Shown here in pieces: positions 48,556-59,519 of a stretch of 64,000 nt of DNA. Numbering within the stretch: position 1 is the stretch's first letter; each line of letters opens with the position of its first letter. Below the pieces are notes generated by a model. That model ran no database searches. It was given only the letters and a program-made list of their open reading frames with translations, and was not told the DNA's origin. The stretch lies in NCBI GenBank assembly GCA_009995225.1, contig JAACPW010000002.1:62001-126000 (forward strand), given 5' to 3'. The DNA is from Sphingomonadales bacterium (lineage in GTDB: Bacteria > Pseudomonadota > Alphaproteobacteria > Sphingomonadales > Sphingomonadaceae). The position numbers were made by a program, and so were the translations under genes.

Positions 48556-49017
48556 TTGCGACAGGCCGTGTTGGGGGCGTTTGGCGGGCTCGCGCTTGCC
48601 GGGATCGGGATGTTCTGGTGGCAAGGCCGCGCCGCGGTCGAACAACGTGCGCCGCCGCTGCCTGTGGCCGAACCTGCGCCCGATCGCGATACGCTTCCAC
48701 TGGCTGACCCCGGCGACATGGTCGGCCCGGCGCCACCTGAGGTGAGTGACCTCAGCCGCGAGGAGCAGCGATTTTTCCGCTATGATCGCAACCGTGATCG
48801 GTTGATTACACGTAACGAAATGCTTTCCTCGCGCACCGATGGTTTTCGCGCTCTCGACAAGGATGGCAACAATCTGCTGACCTTTGAAGAATGGGCGGTC
48901 TCAACCGTGATCCGCTTCGAAACCGCCGACAGCGATGGTGATGAACGCCTGACCCCGCGGGAATTCGCGACCACGGCGCCCAAACCAGCCGCGAAGAAGC
49001 CCACCTGCAAATGCTGA
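48556..49017 (+). CDS. Membrane-anchored EF-hand protein
   Basis: 153 residues from a TTG start with a GGGGG stretch upstream. An N-terminal helix (about 4-22) is an anchor or uncleaved signal; a Pro-rich linker follows. Three EF-hand loops: DRNRDRLITRNE, DKDGNNLLTFEE and DSDGDERLTPRE, each with Asp at positions 1, 3 or 5 and Glu at 12. It should bind calcium in the periplasm. The tail is KPTCKC. Its stop is four bases from the convergent trmFO stop. Confidence 0.8.
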   Translation: MRQAVLGAFGGLALAGIGMFWWQGRAAVEQRAPPLPVAEPAPDRDTLPLADPGDMVGPAPPEVSDLSREEQRFFRYDRNRDRLITRNEMLSSRTDGFRALDKDGNNLLTFEEWAVSTVIRFETADSDGDERLTPREFATTAPKPAAKKPTCKC

Positions 49018-49021
49018 TCGG

Positions 49022-50407
49022 CTAAGCGGGCACAGCCTCACGCGTCTCACTGATCCATTGCTGCAGATCGGATTTGGCACGGTCGGTATAGGCTTCCTTG
49101 CGGACCTTCTTGCCGATTTCGTGCAGAGGCGGGAACAGGCCGAAATTCACATTCATCGGCTGGAAGGTCGCAGCTTCCGCATCACCGGTGATGTGGCTGA
49201 GCAGTGCGCCCATGGCGGTGGTGGCGGGCAGGGGCTGCCAATCGCGCCCGGCAAGTTCTGCCGCGGTCATCATGCCTGCGACAAGGCCGATAGCTGCGCT
49301 TTCCACATAGCCTTCGCAGCCCGTAACCTGCCCTGCGAACCGGATATGCGGTGCGGCCCGCAGACGTAGCTGGCGATCAAGCACCTCGGGTGAATTGAGG
49401 AAGGTGTTGCGGTGCAATCCGCCCAAACGGGCGAATTCGGCATTTTCCAGCCCCGGAATGGTGCGGAACAGCTCGATCTGCGCGGCATATTTCAGCTTGG
49501 TCTGGAAACCGACCATGTTCCACAGCGTGCCCAGCTTGTTGTCCTGGCGCAGCTGCACCACGGCATAAGGCCAGCGTCCTTGCGGAAATTCGGGCGTGAC
49601 ATCCAAGGGGTTGTCCAGCCCGACGCCCTTCATCGGACCATAGCGCAGCGTTTCCCAGCCCCGCTCGGCCATCACCTCGATCGGCATGCATCCGTCGAAA
49701 TAGGGCGTGTCCTTTTCCCATTGCTTGAATTCGGTCTTCTCGCCATCGAGCAGGCCTTGGACGAAGCTGCGATACTGTGCCTCGTTCATGGGACAATTGA
49801 TGTAATCGCCGCCTTCGTTGGACGCCTCGGTCGTCTTGTTCCAGCGCGACTGGATCCAGCATTTGCTCATGTCGATGCTGTCGTGGTGGATAATCGGCGC
49901 AATGGCGTCGAAGAAGGCGAGCCGCTCAGCCCCGGTGGCGCGCACGATGCTTCCCGCCAGCGCCTCGGACGTCAGCGGCCCGGTGGCGACGATGGTAAGA
50001 CCGGCGTCAGGCAGGGCATCGATCCGTTCGCGCACGATGGTGACATTGCGGTGGGCCTGAAGCGCCTGTTCGACCTCTGCTGAAAATACATCACGGTCCA
50101 CGGCCATCGCGCTGCCTGCGGGTACCCGCGCCACTTCGCCAGCGCGCATGATCAGGCTGTCGAGGGCGCGCATTTCGTGATGCAGCAGCCCGACCGCGTT
50201 CTTGGTGTCGTCATCGGACCGGAAGGAGTTGGAACAGACCATCTCGGCAAGGCCATCGGTCTGATGCGCTGGTGTCATCTCGCCGCTGCCGCGCATTTCC
50301 GAAAGGCGCACTTTTACCCCCCGCTGGGCGAGCTGCCAGGCCGCCTCGCTCCCGGCGAGGCCGCCACCAATAATGTGCACATCGTGAAAAGTCGCTTTTG
50401 CGGTCAT
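49022..50407 (-). CDS. trmFO: Methylenetetrahydrofolate--tRNA (uracil-5-)-methyltransferase
   Basis: FAD- and folate-dependent enzyme that makes m5U54 in tRNA, an alternative to the SAM-dependent TrmA. 461 residues from ATG 50407, set by the family start before [20 protein letters not shown] (Rossmann motif). Other segments: [18 protein letters not shown] (with the catalytic Cys), LRPTYDRVE-like region replaced by typical family sequence and [14 protein letters not shown]. Complete. Divergent from the YhhN gene. Confidence 0.95.
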   Translation of the reverse strand: MTAKATFHDVHIIGGGLAGSEAAWQLAQRGVKVRLSEMRGSGEMTPAHQTDGLAEMVCSNSFRSDDDTKNAVGLLHHEMRALDSLIMRAGEVARVPAGSAMAVDRDVFSAEVEQALQAHRNVTIVRERIDALPDAGLTIVATGPLTSEALAGSIVRATGAERLAFFDAIAPIIHHDSIDMSKCWIQSRWNKTTEASNEGGDYINCPMNEAQYRSFVQGLLDGEKTEFKQWEKDTPYFDGCMPIEVMAERGWETLRYGPMKGVGLDNPLDVTPEFPQGRWPYAVVQLRQDNKLGTLWNMVGFQTKLKYAAQIELFRTIPGLENAEFARLGGLHRNTFLNSPEVLDRQLRLRAAPHIRFAGQVTGCEGYVESAAIGLVAGMMTAAELAGRDWQPLPATTAMGALLSHITGDAEAATFQPMNVNFGLFPPLHEIGKKVRKEAYTDRAKSDLQQWISETREAVPA

Positions 50408-50497
50408 GGCAGGGCAAGTAATTCGGTGATAGCTCGCCTGCAAGCCCCGTGCAGGCAAGATTGCGGGTGGCTCAAAGCCAAAGGGGTAGGGCAATAC

Positions 50498-51163
50498 ATG
50501 GCAAAACAGGCGCTGATCGAGCAAAGACCATGGCTTCTGGCAAGCATCGCGGCGGCGACGGCTTATTATTTTCTGCGCGACAATCCCGTCGGAGAGGGCA
50601 CCTGGGGTTTGGCCGCAAAGGGCGCAAGCGTCGGGTTGTTGGCATTATACGTGATGGTGCGCGTTCCTCATACTCGCCGCGGAATAGATGGGGTGATGTT
50701 GGTCATAGCCCTCGCGCTGGCATCGGCAGGCGATATCGCAATCGAACTGGACTTTGTAACTGGAGGCGTCCTTTTCACGGCTGCCCACCTCGTCGCGGCT
50801 GGGCTGTATCTCAGAAATCGCCACAAGCGCCCGTCACCCACACAAAAGCTGATGGGCACCGGCCTGTTTATCGGGACGCCATTGGTAAGCTATGCGCTGA
50901 GCGGAGATCCGCTGGTTGCGGTCTACGCCGGGTTCCTTGGCGCGATGGCTGCCGCGGCGTGGATGAGCCACTTTCCACGCTACCGGGTGGGCACAGGCGC
51001 CGTTCTATTCGTCGTGAGCGACTGGCTGCTGTTCTCGCGCATGGGCACGATCGATCTTGCACCGCTGCCCGACATGTTGATCTGGCCGCTCTACTATGCC
51101 GGGCAGGTCATGATCGCCACAGGCATCGTCCAATGTCTGCGCGGAGAGCAGCCCGTCAGGTGA
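50498..51163 (+). CDS. YhhN family membrane protein
   Basis: 221 residues with eight short hydrophobic helices; [11 protein letters not shown] and [11 protein letters not shown] are the paired Asp-containing motifs of the YhhN/TMEM86 family. Animal members are lysoplasmalogenases; the bacterial role is not established. The start ATG follows AAGGGG-like sequence. Its stop overlaps the convergent gyrA stop by 8 bases. Confidence 0.88.
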   Translation: MAKQALIEQRPWLLASIAAATAYYFLRDNPVGEGTWGLAAKGASVGLLALYVMVRVPHTRRGIDGVMLVIALALASAGDIAIELDFVTGGVLFTAAHLVAAGLYLRNRHKRPSPTQKLMGTGLFIGTPLVSYALSGDPLVAVYAGFLGAMAAAAWMSHFPRYRVGTGAVLFVVSDWLLFSRMGTIDLAPLPDMLIWPLYYAGQVMIATGIVQCLRGEQPVR

Positions 51164-54011
51164 CAGGCGGCTCGCCTGCGTCCATCTCGGTACTCCGTTT
51201 AGCAGCCACGGCTTCCTCTGCGGGGTTTTCCGGCTCGGTCGTCTCGTCGATCAATGCTGCGCCGACAATGTGTTCGCCTTTGGCAACGTCGAAAATCTTC
51301 ACGCCGGATGAACCGCGTCCCGAGATCGAAAAGCCCTTGTGTTCCTCGAACCCGCCGTCGATCAGGTGGCGGAAATCGATCCCCAGCCGGATCAGCTTGG
51401 CCTGATCTGTCACCAGCATCAGCTGTGATCCATGCTTCACCGGGAAGCTGGCCACCACAGGCCCGTTACGTTCCGGATTGCTATCTGGCGTGCCGATATT
51501 GGTAATTCCCTGGCCACCGCGCGAAGTGGTGCGGTATTCGTACGCCGAAGAGATCTTGCCGTAGCCATTGGCGGTAAGCGTCAAAATAAACTCTTCGCCT
51601 TCGCCCATTTCCGCCGCCTGGGTGCCCGGAAGGGTAGGGGCGGCGTCATTGTTTTTCCATGCGGCGGCGCGCAAGTAAGCCTCACGGGTTTCCATGCCGG
51701 CAGTAAGCGGATCGAGCACCGCCATGCTGACGACTTTGCTGCCCTTCTTAAGGTTCATGCCGCGCACACCGATGCCGGTGCGGCTCTTGGTTTCGCGTGC
51801 ATCGGTAGCGGCGAAGCGGATCGCCTTGCCGGAATCGCTGGCGAGGAAAATCTGCTGCTCTTCTGTCAGCAATTTCACGCCGATCAAGCGGTCACCCGAT
51901 CCCTCGACGAAACCCATCGCATATTTGCCTGCGGTCGGCACGTTGGTGAAGGCGTCCATCGAATTGCGACGGACCATGCCCTGTTCGGTCGCAAACACGA
52001 TATTGAGATTAGCCCAGGTTGCTTCGTCCTCCGGCAATGGGAGCACATTGGTGACGCGTTCTTCGGCGGCCAGTGGCAGCAGGTTGACCATCGGGCGACC
52101 TTTGGTCTGCGGGCCGCCTTCAGGCAGCTTCCACACCTTCATCCGGTAAACACGACCCGTGTTGGTGAAGAACAAGACGGGGTTGTGGGTCGAGGTGACA
52201 AACAGTTCGACCACGGCGTCCTCGTCCTTGGTCGCCATTCCTGAGCGACCCTTGCCCCCGCGTGCCTGCGCACGGAAGGTACTGAGCGTGGTGCGCTTTA
52301 TGTAACCATCATGGGTGACCGTGATCACCATGTCTTCACGCTCGATCAGATCTTCGTCTTCGAGGCCATCCCAGGCAGGCGCAATTTCTGACACACGCGG
52401 GGTGGCGTAGGTTGCGCGGATTTCGGCCAGCTCATCGCGCATGACACCATAGAGCTTCACGCGATCTGCAAGGATCGAAAGATATTCTTCGATCGCGACC
52501 GAAAGGCCCTGCAATTCGCCGCCGATCTCGTCACGACCCAGCGCCGTCAAGCGGTGGAGGCGCAGTTCGAGGATCGCTTTTACCTGCCGTTCGGACAGAC
52601 GATAGGTGCCGCCTTCCTGGTCTGCGCTCGGCTCGATCGCTTCGACCAGCTGGATATATTGCGCGATATCTCCAATCGGCCATTCCTTGGCGAGCAGCCG
52701 CGCACGGGCCTCTGCCGGGTTGGGTGCGGTGCGGATCATCACCACAACTTCATCCAGATTGGATACGGCGACCACCAGGCCCAGCAAGATGTGAGCCCGC
52801 TCCCGCGCCTTGGCGAGTTCGAATTTGGTCCGGCGCGTGATCACTTCTTCGCGGAAGGTGATGAACGCGGCAATGAAGTCGCGCAGATGCAGTGTTTCGG
52901 GACGCCCGCCGCGGATCGCCAGCATATTCGCCGGGAACGACGATTGCGCCGGCGTGTGACGCCAGATCTGGTTGAGCACCACGTCAGCCGTGGCATCGCG
53001 CTTCAGATCGACGACCACCCGAACACCTTCGCGCGAACTTTCGTCGCGAATGTCGGAAATGCCTTCAATCCGCTTTTCCTTGGCGGCATCGGCGATCTTT
53101 TCGACCAGGTTGTTCTTGCCGACCTGATAGGGGATCGAGGTGAAGACGATGCTTTCGCGGCCTTCGCTTTTGGCGCCTCTGGTGGATTCCACCTCATGGC
53201 GGCAGCGCATCAGAATCGACCCGCGTCCGGTGGTGTAAGCCTGCCGCGCGCCATGCGTGCCGAGGATCAGCGGCGCAGTCGGGAAATCGGGGCCAGGGAT
53301 GTATTCGATCAGTTCTTCAGAGGTGATCGCCGGATTGTCCATATAGGCAAAGCAGGCGTCGATCACTTCGCCAAGATTGTGCGGCGGCACATTGGTGGCC
53401 ATGCCCACCGCAATCCCGCCCGCGCCGTTGACCAGCAAGTTAGGGTACCGCGCTGGCAATACGGTCGGTTCGCGCTCAGTCCCATCGTAGTTGGGCTGAA
53501 AGTCGACGGTGTCCTTTTCAATATCGGCCAGCAGCGCCTGCGCCACCCGTTCAAGCCGCGCTTCGGTGTAACGTTCGGCGGCCGGCGGATCGGGGTCCAT
53601 CGAGCCGAAGTTGCCCTGACCATCGATCAGCGGCACCCGCATCGACCACGGCTGGGTCATTCGCGCCAACGCGTCATAGATCGCGCTATTGCCGTGGGGG
53701 TGATATTTACCCATCGTGTCGCCGACGATACGCGCCGACTTGCGATAGGCCTTTCCTGCGACGTAACCATTTTCCTGGCAGGTCCACAGAATGCGACGGT
53801 GCACCGGCTTCAGACCATCGCGCACATCGGGCAGCGCACGGCTGACGATCACGCTCATCGCGTAATCGAGGTAGCTCGACTTCATCTCATCAACGATGTC
53901 GATGCGGTCATAGCCGCCCATTGGTGAAGGGGCGGTGGAGTCGAGAATGTCGGTGTCGTCGCTCAAGATCGGGGCCGTTTCTGCTTGTGGTTTGATGCCG
54001 CTGCGGCACAT
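51156..54011 (-). CDS. gyrA: DNA gyrase subunit A
   Basis: Breakage-reunion subunit of gyrase. 951 residues: an N-terminal extension of about 30, the topoisomerase IV-type domain with catalytic Tyr148 in [10 protein letters not shown], and a C-terminal beta-propeller with the GyrA-box-like AQARGGKG (about 585). The quinolone region reads [10 protein letters not shown] (104-113), with Ser109 and Asp113 intact and Asn108 where E. coli has Asp82. An acidic tail ends the protein. Start uncertain within the first 30 residues. Confidence 0.96.
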   Translation of the reverse strand: MCRSGIKPQAETAPILSDDTDILDSTAPSPMGGYDRIDIVDEMKSSYLDYAMSVIVSRALPDVRDGLKPVHRRILWTCQENGYVAGKAYRKSARIVGDTMGKYHPHGNSAIYDALARMTQPWSMRVPLIDGQGNFGSMDPDPPAAERYTEARLERVAQALLADIEKDTVDFQPNYDGTEREPTVLPARYPNLLVNGAGGIAVGMATNVPPHNLGEVIDACFAYMDNPAITSEELIEYIPGPDFPTAPLILGTHGARQAYTTGRGSILMRCRHEVESTRGAKSEGRESIVFTSIPYQVGKNNLVEKIADAAKEKRIEGISDIRDESSREGVRVVVDLKRDATADVVLNQIWRHTPAQSSFPANMLAIRGGRPETLHLRDFIAAFITFREEVITRRTKFELAKARERAHILLGLVVAVSNLDEVVVMIRTAPNPAEARARLLAKEWPIGDIAQYIQLVEAIEPSADQEGGTYRLSERQVKAILELRLHRLTALGRDEIGGELQGLSVAIEEYLSILADRVKLYGVMRDELAEIRATYATPRVSEIAPAWDGLEDEDLIEREDMVITVTHDGYIKRTTLSTFRAQARGGKGRSGMATKDEDAVVELFVTSTHNPVLFFTNTGRVYRMKVWKLPEGGPQTKGRPMVNLLPLAAEERVTNVLPLPEDEATWANLNIVFATEQGMVRRNSMDAFTNVPTAGKYAMGFVEGSGDRLIGVKLLTEEQQIFLASDSGKAIRFAATDARETKSRTGIGVRGMNLKKGSKVVSMAVLDPLTAGMETREAYLRAAAWKNNDAAPTLPGTQAAEMGEGEEFILTLTANGYGKISSAYEYRTTSRGGQGITNIGTPDSNPERNGPVVASFPVKHGSQLMLVTDQAKLIRLGIDFRHLIDGGFEEHKGFSISGRGSSGVKIFDVAKGEHIVGAALIDETTEPENPAEEAVAAKRSTEMDAGEPPVT

Positions 54012-54285
54012 CAGGCCTTATGGAGGCCGATACAATAACACTATCTAGGCCTACGCCGTCGCTTTCGCCACCTTACGATGGGAACGTAGAGAGAACGGCG
54101 TGCATTTTTCCACATTTGCAGACATTTTGTGTTCGCCACCTGACAGGGGCATTCAAAGCACGTTCAGCACGGTACACCTACCAGGAATTGCAAATGTCGT
54201 ATGAGCCGTTCTAAGGTTCGAACGAAGTTTCGGCAGTGTGCGGGCTACTTCTTGCTCGACGCCGCGATATTATCTGGAGGATGCA

Positions 54286-55650
54286 TTGATCTATTTGTCT
54301 TCGCCCCGTCGCCCCCGCCTTTTGGCTGGCAACCTGACCCGTCAGTTCGCTCTGGCTATCGCGCTTGCCGGCGGCACGGCTGTGCTCGCGGTTCCGGGCT
54401 TCACCGATGCGGCCTATGCCCAGAGAAAGAAGAAGGATGCGCCCGCTGAGGCGGCGGCACCTGTCTATTCCAAGGAATTTGTTGAGGCCTATCAGCCGAT
54501 CGAAGCCGCATTGAAGGATCCGGCAGCCGATGTAACCGCTCTCAAGCCGCAGATCGAAGCTCTTGCGGCTATGGCCTCCTCTCCTGATGAGAAGCTCGCC
54601 GTGGGCGGGATGATCTTCAATGCCGGTATCACTGGCAAGGACACTGCGCTGCAGATGCGCGGTGCTGAAACGATGCTGGCCAGCGGCAAAACCAAGCCGG
54701 AAGACACGGCCCGGTTTGCCTTCGTCGTTGCGCAGATTGCGACATCGCTTCAGCAATATGAAAAGGCTGATACCTATCTGCAGCAGGCGATTGATCTCAA
54801 CTACAGCGCCCCCAATCTTACAACCGCTGATGTGAAGATGAACCGGGCCGAACTGTTGTTTGCCCAAGAACGCTACGCCGAGGGCCTGGACTACGTCAAC
54901 ACGCTGATCGCTGAACGCAAGGCGGAAGGTCAGGAGGTCAATCCAAAGTGGTATGCGCGCGGTGTGCAGATTGCCTACAACAACGAAATCGAGCCGCAAA
55001 TCTACGATCTTGTCCAGAATTGGGTGATGGATGTCCCCACCGACAACAATTGGCGCGATGCGGTCAACATTACCCGCAACCTCAATGAATATGACGGCCC
55101 GGTGCTGCTCGACCTGCTGCGCTTGGGCAAGCGAGTGGGTACGCTCAAGGAAAAGAATGACTACATTTTCTACATCGAGGCCGCCGATACGCGCCGTCTG
55201 CCGATGGAGGTGAAGTCGATCATTGAGGAGGCCAATGCCTCGGGTGCAATCCCCAAGGGTAGCGATTCGTGGGTGGACGAGCAGCTGGCAACAGCGAACG
55301 GCCTGATCGCGGAAGACCGTGCAGCACTTCCTTCGCTTGAAAGCGATGCAAATAAGCCTTCGGCTCAGCTGCGTACGGTATTGGCGGCTGGGGACACCTT
55401 CCTCAGCTATGGTGAGTACACCAAGGCTGCCGGCTTTTACGAGCGTGCGCTCGGGATGCCGGGAGTTGATGCCAATCTTGCCATGACCCGTCTCGGCATT
55501 GCCCAGATCGGTGCAGGTGATGCCGCTGCGGCGCAGGCCACTTTTGCGAAGGTGAACGGTGATCGTGCTCCGATTGCGAAGCTCTGGAGCGCTTACGCCT
55601 CGCAGAATGCCGGCGGCGCGACTGCCACCGAAACAGCCGTTGGTGGCTAA
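54286..55650 (+). CDS. Secreted TPR-like repeat protein
   Basis: 454 residues from TTG 54286, chosen because TGGAGG ends five bases before it; the ATG at 54281 is in another frame. A signal peptide of about 45 residues ends AYA-Q. The mature protein is helical with TPR-like pairs, for example LQQYEKADTYLQQAIDLN, YAEGLDYVNTLIAERKAEG, YTKAAGFYERALGMPGVDANLAMTRLGIAQ (given in parts). No enzyme motif. A periplasmic assembly or stress factor is possible. It is divergent from gyrA with 274 bp between. Confidence 0.8.
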   Translation: MIYLSSPRRPRLLAGNLTRQFALAIALAGGTAVLAVPGFTDAAYAQRKKKDAPAEAAAPVYSKEFVEAYQPIEAALKDPAADVTALKPQIEALAAMASSPDEKLAVGGMIFNAGITGKDTALQMRGAETMLASGKTKPEDTARFAFVVAQIATSLQQYEKADTYLQQAIDLNYSAPNLTTADVKMNRAELLFAQERYAEGLDYVNTLIAERKAEGQEVNPKWYARGVQIAYNNEIEPQIYDLVQNWVMDVPTDNNWRDAVNITRNLNEYDGPVLLDLLRLGKRVGTLKEKNDYIFYIEAADTRRLPMEVKSIIEEANASGAIPKGSDSWVDEQLATANGLIAEDRAALPSLESDANKPSAQLRTVLAAGDTFLSYGEYTKAAGFYERALGMPGVDANLAMTRLGIAQIGAGDAAAAQATFAKVNGDRAPIAKLWSAYASQNAGGATATETAVGG

Positions 55651-55781
55651 TCGGTAACCGGTCTGACCCGGTTTTGAAGAGAGGCGCCGGGCGGTGTAGC
55701 TGCCCGGCGCTATTTTTTGCCAAAGGCGATGCCGCAATTGCAACCAGCGCTATGCTTGCGGGGAGGGGGATGCGCGCCTAA

Positions 55782-56762
55782 ATGGTCTTTATGAATGACC
55801 TCGCAAGCATACCGCAAACTGCCCCTTGCGCCGATGAAGCCGCCGAACGGCCCGTTCGCCAGCGCAAGCCCGACTGGATCCGCGTTCGCGCGCCCGTGAG
55901 CGAAGGCTATCACGAAACGCGTAAACTGATGCGCGAGCTAAACCTCAACACCGTATGCGAAGAAGCCGCGTGCCCGAACATCGGCGAATGCTGGACCAAG
56001 AAGCACGCAACTGTGATGATTTTGGGCGATGTCTGCACGCGGGCCTGTGCCTTCTGCAACGTCAAGACCGGGATGCCTAAGGCGGTCGATCCGTTTGAAC
56101 CGGAAAATACGGCAATCGCCGCTGCCAAGATGGGCCTTCAACACATCGTCATCACCAGCGTCGACCGTGACGATCTGCCCGATGGCGGTGCCTCGCAGTT
56201 CGTCAAGGTAATCGAGGCGCTGCGCCGCAACACGCCGAACACCACCATCGAAATCCTGACCCCGGATTTCCGCGGCAAGATGCGCCGCGCGGTGGAGATG
56301 ATCTGCGCGGCGGGGCCGGATGTGTACAACCACAATCTCGAAACCGTGCCCCGCCTATACCCCACCATCAGACCCGGCGCGCGCTATTATGCATCGCTCC
56401 GTCTGCTTGAGGAGGTAAAGGCGCACAATCCGCTGATATTCACAAAATCTGGTATCATGCTGGGGCTCGGTGAACAGCGTCTCGAAGTCCATCAGGTGAT
56501 GGATGATATGCGCTCGGCCGAGGTCGATTTCATCACGATGGGCCAATATCTTCAGCCCACGCCCAAGCATGCCAATGTCGAAGAATTCGTCACGCCCAAG
56601 GCGTTTGCCGCCTATGGTGCCATTGCGCGGGCCAAGGGGTTTCTTCAGGTCGCCTCAAGCCCGCTTACCCGGTCAAGCTACCATGCGGGCGATGACTTTG
56701 CGAAGATGCGCGCTGCGCGGGAAGAAAAGCTGGCACGCGCCGGAGCAAGGGCTGGCGCCTGA
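55782..56762 (+). CDS. lipA: Lipoyl synthase
   Basis: Radical-SAM enzyme inserting two sulfurs into protein-bound octanoate. 326 residues. The auxiliary cluster cysteines are Cys59, Cys64 and Cys70 ([12 protein letters not shown]); the radical-SAM triad is Cys85, Cys89 and Cys92 (CTRACAFC). The C-terminal [12 protein letters not shown] motif is present as RSSYHAG. ATG 55791 is an alternative start. It serves the lipoyl domain of PdhB. The stop shares a base with the next ATG. Confidence 0.97.
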   Translation: MVFMNDLASIPQTAPCADEAAERPVRQRKPDWIRVRAPVSEGYHETRKLMRELNLNTVCEEAACPNIGECWTKKHATVMILGDVCTRACAFCNVKTGMPKAVDPFEPENTAIAAAKMGLQHIVITSVDRDDLPDGGASQFVKVIEALRRNTPNTTIEILTPDFRGKMRRAVEMICAAGPDVYNHNLETVPRLYPTIRPGARYYASLRLLEEVKAHNPLIFTKSGIMLGLGEQRLEVHQVMDDMRSAEVDFITMGQYLQPTPKHANVEEFVTPKAFAAYGAIARAKGFLQVASSPLTRSSYHAGDDFAKMRAAREEKLARAGARAGA

Positions 56763-57223
56763 TGCCCGGTATCCGTGAAACCCGCCGCCTGCCGTATAGC
56801 GCCGAACAAATGTTCGATCTGGTCGCGGATGTCGGCCGCTATGGTGAATTCCTCCCGTGGGTGATCGCGACCCGCGTGCGATCAAACACCGAGACCGAAA
56901 TGATTGCCGATATGGTGGTAGGTTTCAAGGCCATCCGCGAAAGCTTCACATCGCGTGTTACCAAGCAGCGCGCGAGCGAGATTGCAGTCCATTACGTCGA
57001 TGGGCCGCTGTCTGATCTCGACAATGTATGGACGTTTCGGGTGGTGGATGACCGAACGTGTGAAATCGATTTTCTTGTCGATTTTACCTTCAAGAACAGA
57101 TTGTTCGAGCGGATCGCAGGGCAGTATTTCGACCGCGCGTTCCGCAAGATGGTCGAGGCGTTCGAGATGCGTGCAGCGCAGCTTTATGGTAACAGCAGTT
57201 CCAGCGCGCAAAGCGTTGCTTGA
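56762..57223 (+). CDS. COQ10/RatA-like START domain protein
   Basis: 153 residues. SRPBCC/START fold with PYSAEQMFDLVADVGRYGEFLPW, typical of coenzyme-Q-binding COQ10 and RatA proteins, and the C-terminal FDRAFRKMVEAFEMRA helix. Placement next to lipA is common in alphaproteobacteria. A ubiquinone chaperone role is more likely than toxin activity. Coupled to lipA by TGATG; its 3' end overlaps the convergent pncC gene by 40 bases. Confidence 0.9.
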   Translation: MPGIRETRRLPYSAEQMFDLVADVGRYGEFLPWVIATRVRSNTETEMIADMVVGFKAIRESFTSRVTKQRASEIAVHYVDGPLSDLDNVWTFRVVDDRTCEIDFLVDFTFKNRLFERIAGQYFDRAFRKMVEAFEMRAAQLYGNSSSSAQSVA

Positions 57224-57696
57224 CGGCGGATCTCAGCGCGGCCTTCGGGGCCTTCGCCACCTTCAAAGAACCTGAGTTCGCCTTCGGGGTCGCCGATTGC
57301 GTTGCGGACGACGCGCGCGAACACGACCGTCCCTACCGGCTTGTGTACTGTTCCCCCGCCCGGCCCGGCCACGCCGCTGATTGCCACTGCCACATCGGCA
57401 TTTGAACGATCAAGCGCGCCCTTGGCCATGGCCCAAGCGCAGGCAATCGAGACGGCGCCGAAGGTTTCGATGATGTCGCGGGCAACCCCCAGCATTTCCA
57501 TCTTGGCTTCGTTCGAATAGGTCACGAAGCCGCGATCAAAGACCGCCGAAGATCCTGCGATTTCCGTCAATGCCCCTGACACAAGACCACCGGTGCAGCT
57601 TTCGGCGAGAGCAACCTGGCGCCCCATGGCGGCATTTTCGGCAATAACGCGAGCGGCAAGGGCGGCAATATCGCCGGGTAATAGAGAGTGAGGCAC
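57184..57696 (-). CDS. pncC: Nicotinamide-nucleotide amidohydrolase (CinA C-terminal domain)
   Basis: Deamidates NMN to nicotinic acid mononucleotide. 170 residues, CinA C-terminal domain only, without the N-terminal MoCF-like domain. Motifs: LAESCTGGLVSGALTEIAGSS with the catalytic Ser, FDRGFVTYSNEAKMEMLGV and AISGVAGPGGGTVHKPVGTV in two stretches. It overlaps the COQ10-like gene tail to tail. Seven bases separate it from the secreted protein gene upstream. Confidence 0.93.
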   Translation of the reverse strand: MPHSLLPGDIAALAARVIAENAAMGRQVALAESCTGGLVSGALTEIAGSSAVFDRGFVTYSNEAKMEMLGVARDIIETFGAVSIACAWAMAKGALDRSNADVAVAISGVAGPGGGTVHKPVGTVVFARVVRNAIGDPEGELRFFEGGEGPEGRAEIRRQATLCALELLLP

Positions 57697-57703
57697 CGCA
57701 GGC

Positions 57704-58270
57704 CTACTTTCGCGCCGTGCCGCCGGGTGCAGCGGCGCCGCAGATCGGTGGGCTTTTCAACTCGGTCATTTCCGCAATGAAGGCCACGAGACCACCAACA
57801 TTCCCCGTCGGTAGCGGGCTGATGAGTTCCAGCCCGCGCTCGATCTTGTCGCAGGTATCGCCCTTGATCTCTTCCGCAATCATTTGTCCCACGAGGGCAT
57901 CGACAAAGGGCCGCAGCGATTCTTCGGGCATGGCGCTGAGCATTGCATCCATTTCCATCGGCGCGCCGCTTTCGGCTGCGCTATCGGACGCCATGAAAGT
58001 CTTAAGGACGCGGAATGCACCTGGCCAGGCCTGGTTCTGGCCAGCGCGAAATTGGCCGATATAGGCATCCCCACCCGTGACCATGAAGCCGGTTGCCGAA
58101 AGCCGGTTTGCGCAGGCCGTGCGGGTCGCGTCATAGGCGATTGGCATGGCGTAAACCACGGCGTCCGACAAATCCGCCGATGAAACACAGACCTGCGCCT
58201 GAGCAACCGCAGTCTGGGAGGTAGCAAGCGCGGCCAGGGCCAGGGCAGGGGCAATCATCCGGTGGGCCAT
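57704..58270 (-). CDS. Secreted hypothetical protein
   Basis: 188 residues. A signal peptide (1-23, ending AVAQA) and four later Cys (VCVSS, TACAN, DTCDK, PPICG), likely two disulfides. No known domain is recognised. Its start overlaps the ispDF stop by 16 bases, so it is probably cotranscribed with ispDF and pncC. Function unknown. Confidence 0.75.
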   Translation of the reverse strand: MAHRMIAPALALAALATSQTAVAQAQVCVSSADLSDAVVYAMPIAYDATRTACANRLSATGFMVTGGDAYIGQFRAGQNQAWPGAFRVLKTFMASDSAAESGAPMEMDAMLSAMPEESLRPFVDALVGQMIAEEIKGDTCDKIERGLELISPLPTGNVGGLVAFIAEMTELKSPPICGAAAPGGTARK

Positions 58271-59439
58271 GTCGATGTTCCTTCATTGGCAAGCGTGACA
58301 CAAACGATGGCCTGCGCAGCGATGCCTTCGCCGCGGCCGGTAAAGCCGAGTTTTTCGGTAGTGGTCGCCTTTATGCTGACAGCATTTTCCGCAAGGCCCA
58401 TCAGCCGGGCGACTTCGGTGCGCATCGCGGGGCGGTGAGGGCCGATCTTGGGCTCCTCGCAGATCAGTGTAAGGTCCACGTTGGCAACCACATAGCCCGC
58501 GCCGCGCGCAAGGCTGACGGCGTGCTCAAGAAACCTCCCGGACCGCGCACCGCGCCATTGCGGATCGCTTGGCGGGAAGTGCGTGCCGATATCGCCTTCG
58601 CCAACCGCGCCAAGCACGGCGTCGGTGATCGCATGGAGTGCGACATCGGCGTCAGAATGGCCGGCAAGGCCCTTGTCGTGCGGGATCAGCACGCCGCCCA
58701 GCCACAGTTCCTCACCCGGTTCGAGCCGGTGGACATCAAAGCCTTGGCCGATGCGAAAAGCGGGGAGAGGGGCGGTGTTCACGAAATCCTCCGCAAAGGT
58801 GATTTTCTTGAGGCGTTCATCGCCATCGACGAGCGCGACTGAACCGGAGCTTGCCATAAAAACCTGCGCATCGTCACCCGCATCGGTTGCATCGATCCAG
58901 GCGCGGTGCGCGGCGAGGATATCGACGAAGCGGAAGGCTTGCGGTGTCTGGACACGGCGCAGGGTTTCACGTTCGGCCTTGCCTGCCATGACGCTGCCGC
59001 TGGCGATGGCAAGACTATCGACCACAGGCAGAACCGGAATCGCTCCGGCGTGACCGTCCAACGCTGTCAGCAGCCGGTCAACCACCGCATGCGGCAAATC
59101 GGGGCGCGCGGCATCGTGGATCAGCACGCGTTCGGGTGATGCCGAAGCCAGTGCCTCAAGCCCGCATCGCACCGAATCCTGGCGGGTTACGCCGCCGGTG
59201 ACGAAGGTAAGGCCCTCGATCCCCGTCAGTGCCTGCTCGACGTGATCTTGTGCATCTTGCGCAACCACAACCATCAACGGGTTGGCTCCGGCAGCTTCCA
59301 ACGCTTCAACTGAATGGCGGATCAGCGGTTTGCCGTGCCAAGCCCGGAACTGTTTGGGCGTGCTGCCGCCCACGCGCAGACCTTTGCCAGCGGCCACGAC
59401 AATTGCGGCGAATGGGGGAAGGGGGGAGGGGCCGGCCAT
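58255..59439 (-). CDS. ispDF: Bifunctional IspD/IspF enzyme of the MEP pathway
   Basis: Two consecutive-type enzymes of isoprenoid precursor synthesis in one chain, 394 residues. IspD (1-225): VVAAGKGLRVGGSTPKQFRAW, IHDAARPDL. IspF (about 233-394): FDVHRLEPGEELWLGG with zinc Asp/His, GHSDADVALHAITDAVLGA, GDIGTHFPPSDP and the ATTTEKLGFTGRGEGIAAQA end. The fusion is usual in alphaproteobacteria. Divergent from dusB. Confidence 0.97.
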   Translation of the reverse strand: MAGPSPLPPFAAIVVAAGKGLRVGGSTPKQFRAWHGKPLIRHSVEALEAAGANPLMVVVAQDAQDHVEQALTGIEGLTFVTGGVTRQDSVRCGLEALASASPERVLIHDAARPDLPHAVVDRLLTALDGHAGAIPVLPVVDSLAIASGSVMAGKAERETLRRVQTPQAFRFVDILAAHRAWIDATDAGDDAQVFMASSGSVALVDGDERLKKITFAEDFVNTAPLPAFRIGQGFDVHRLEPGEELWLGGVLIPHDKGLAGHSDADVALHAITDAVLGAVGEGDIGTHFPPSDPQWRGARSGRFLEHAVSLARGAGYVVANVDLTLICEEPKIGPHRPAMRTEVARLMGLAENAVSIKATTTEKLGFTGRGEGIAAQAIVCVTLANEGTSTWPTG

Positions 59440-59519
59440 CGCGACCTTCGCTTAGGGTCTGGACGCGCTTTCGGCAATCCACTAAGCGCATGCCCAATTA
59501 TTAGGCAATAACCGCAGAC

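Noticed and set aside
52554..53927. 457-codon plus-strand frame opposite gyrA
   Set aside because: Antisense to conserved gyrase sequence; no domain and skewed amino-acid use.
54211..55743. 510-codon minus-strand frame opposite the secreted repeat protein
   Set aside because: The plus-strand product has a signal peptide, a ribosome site and regular helical repeats; the minus frame has none of these.
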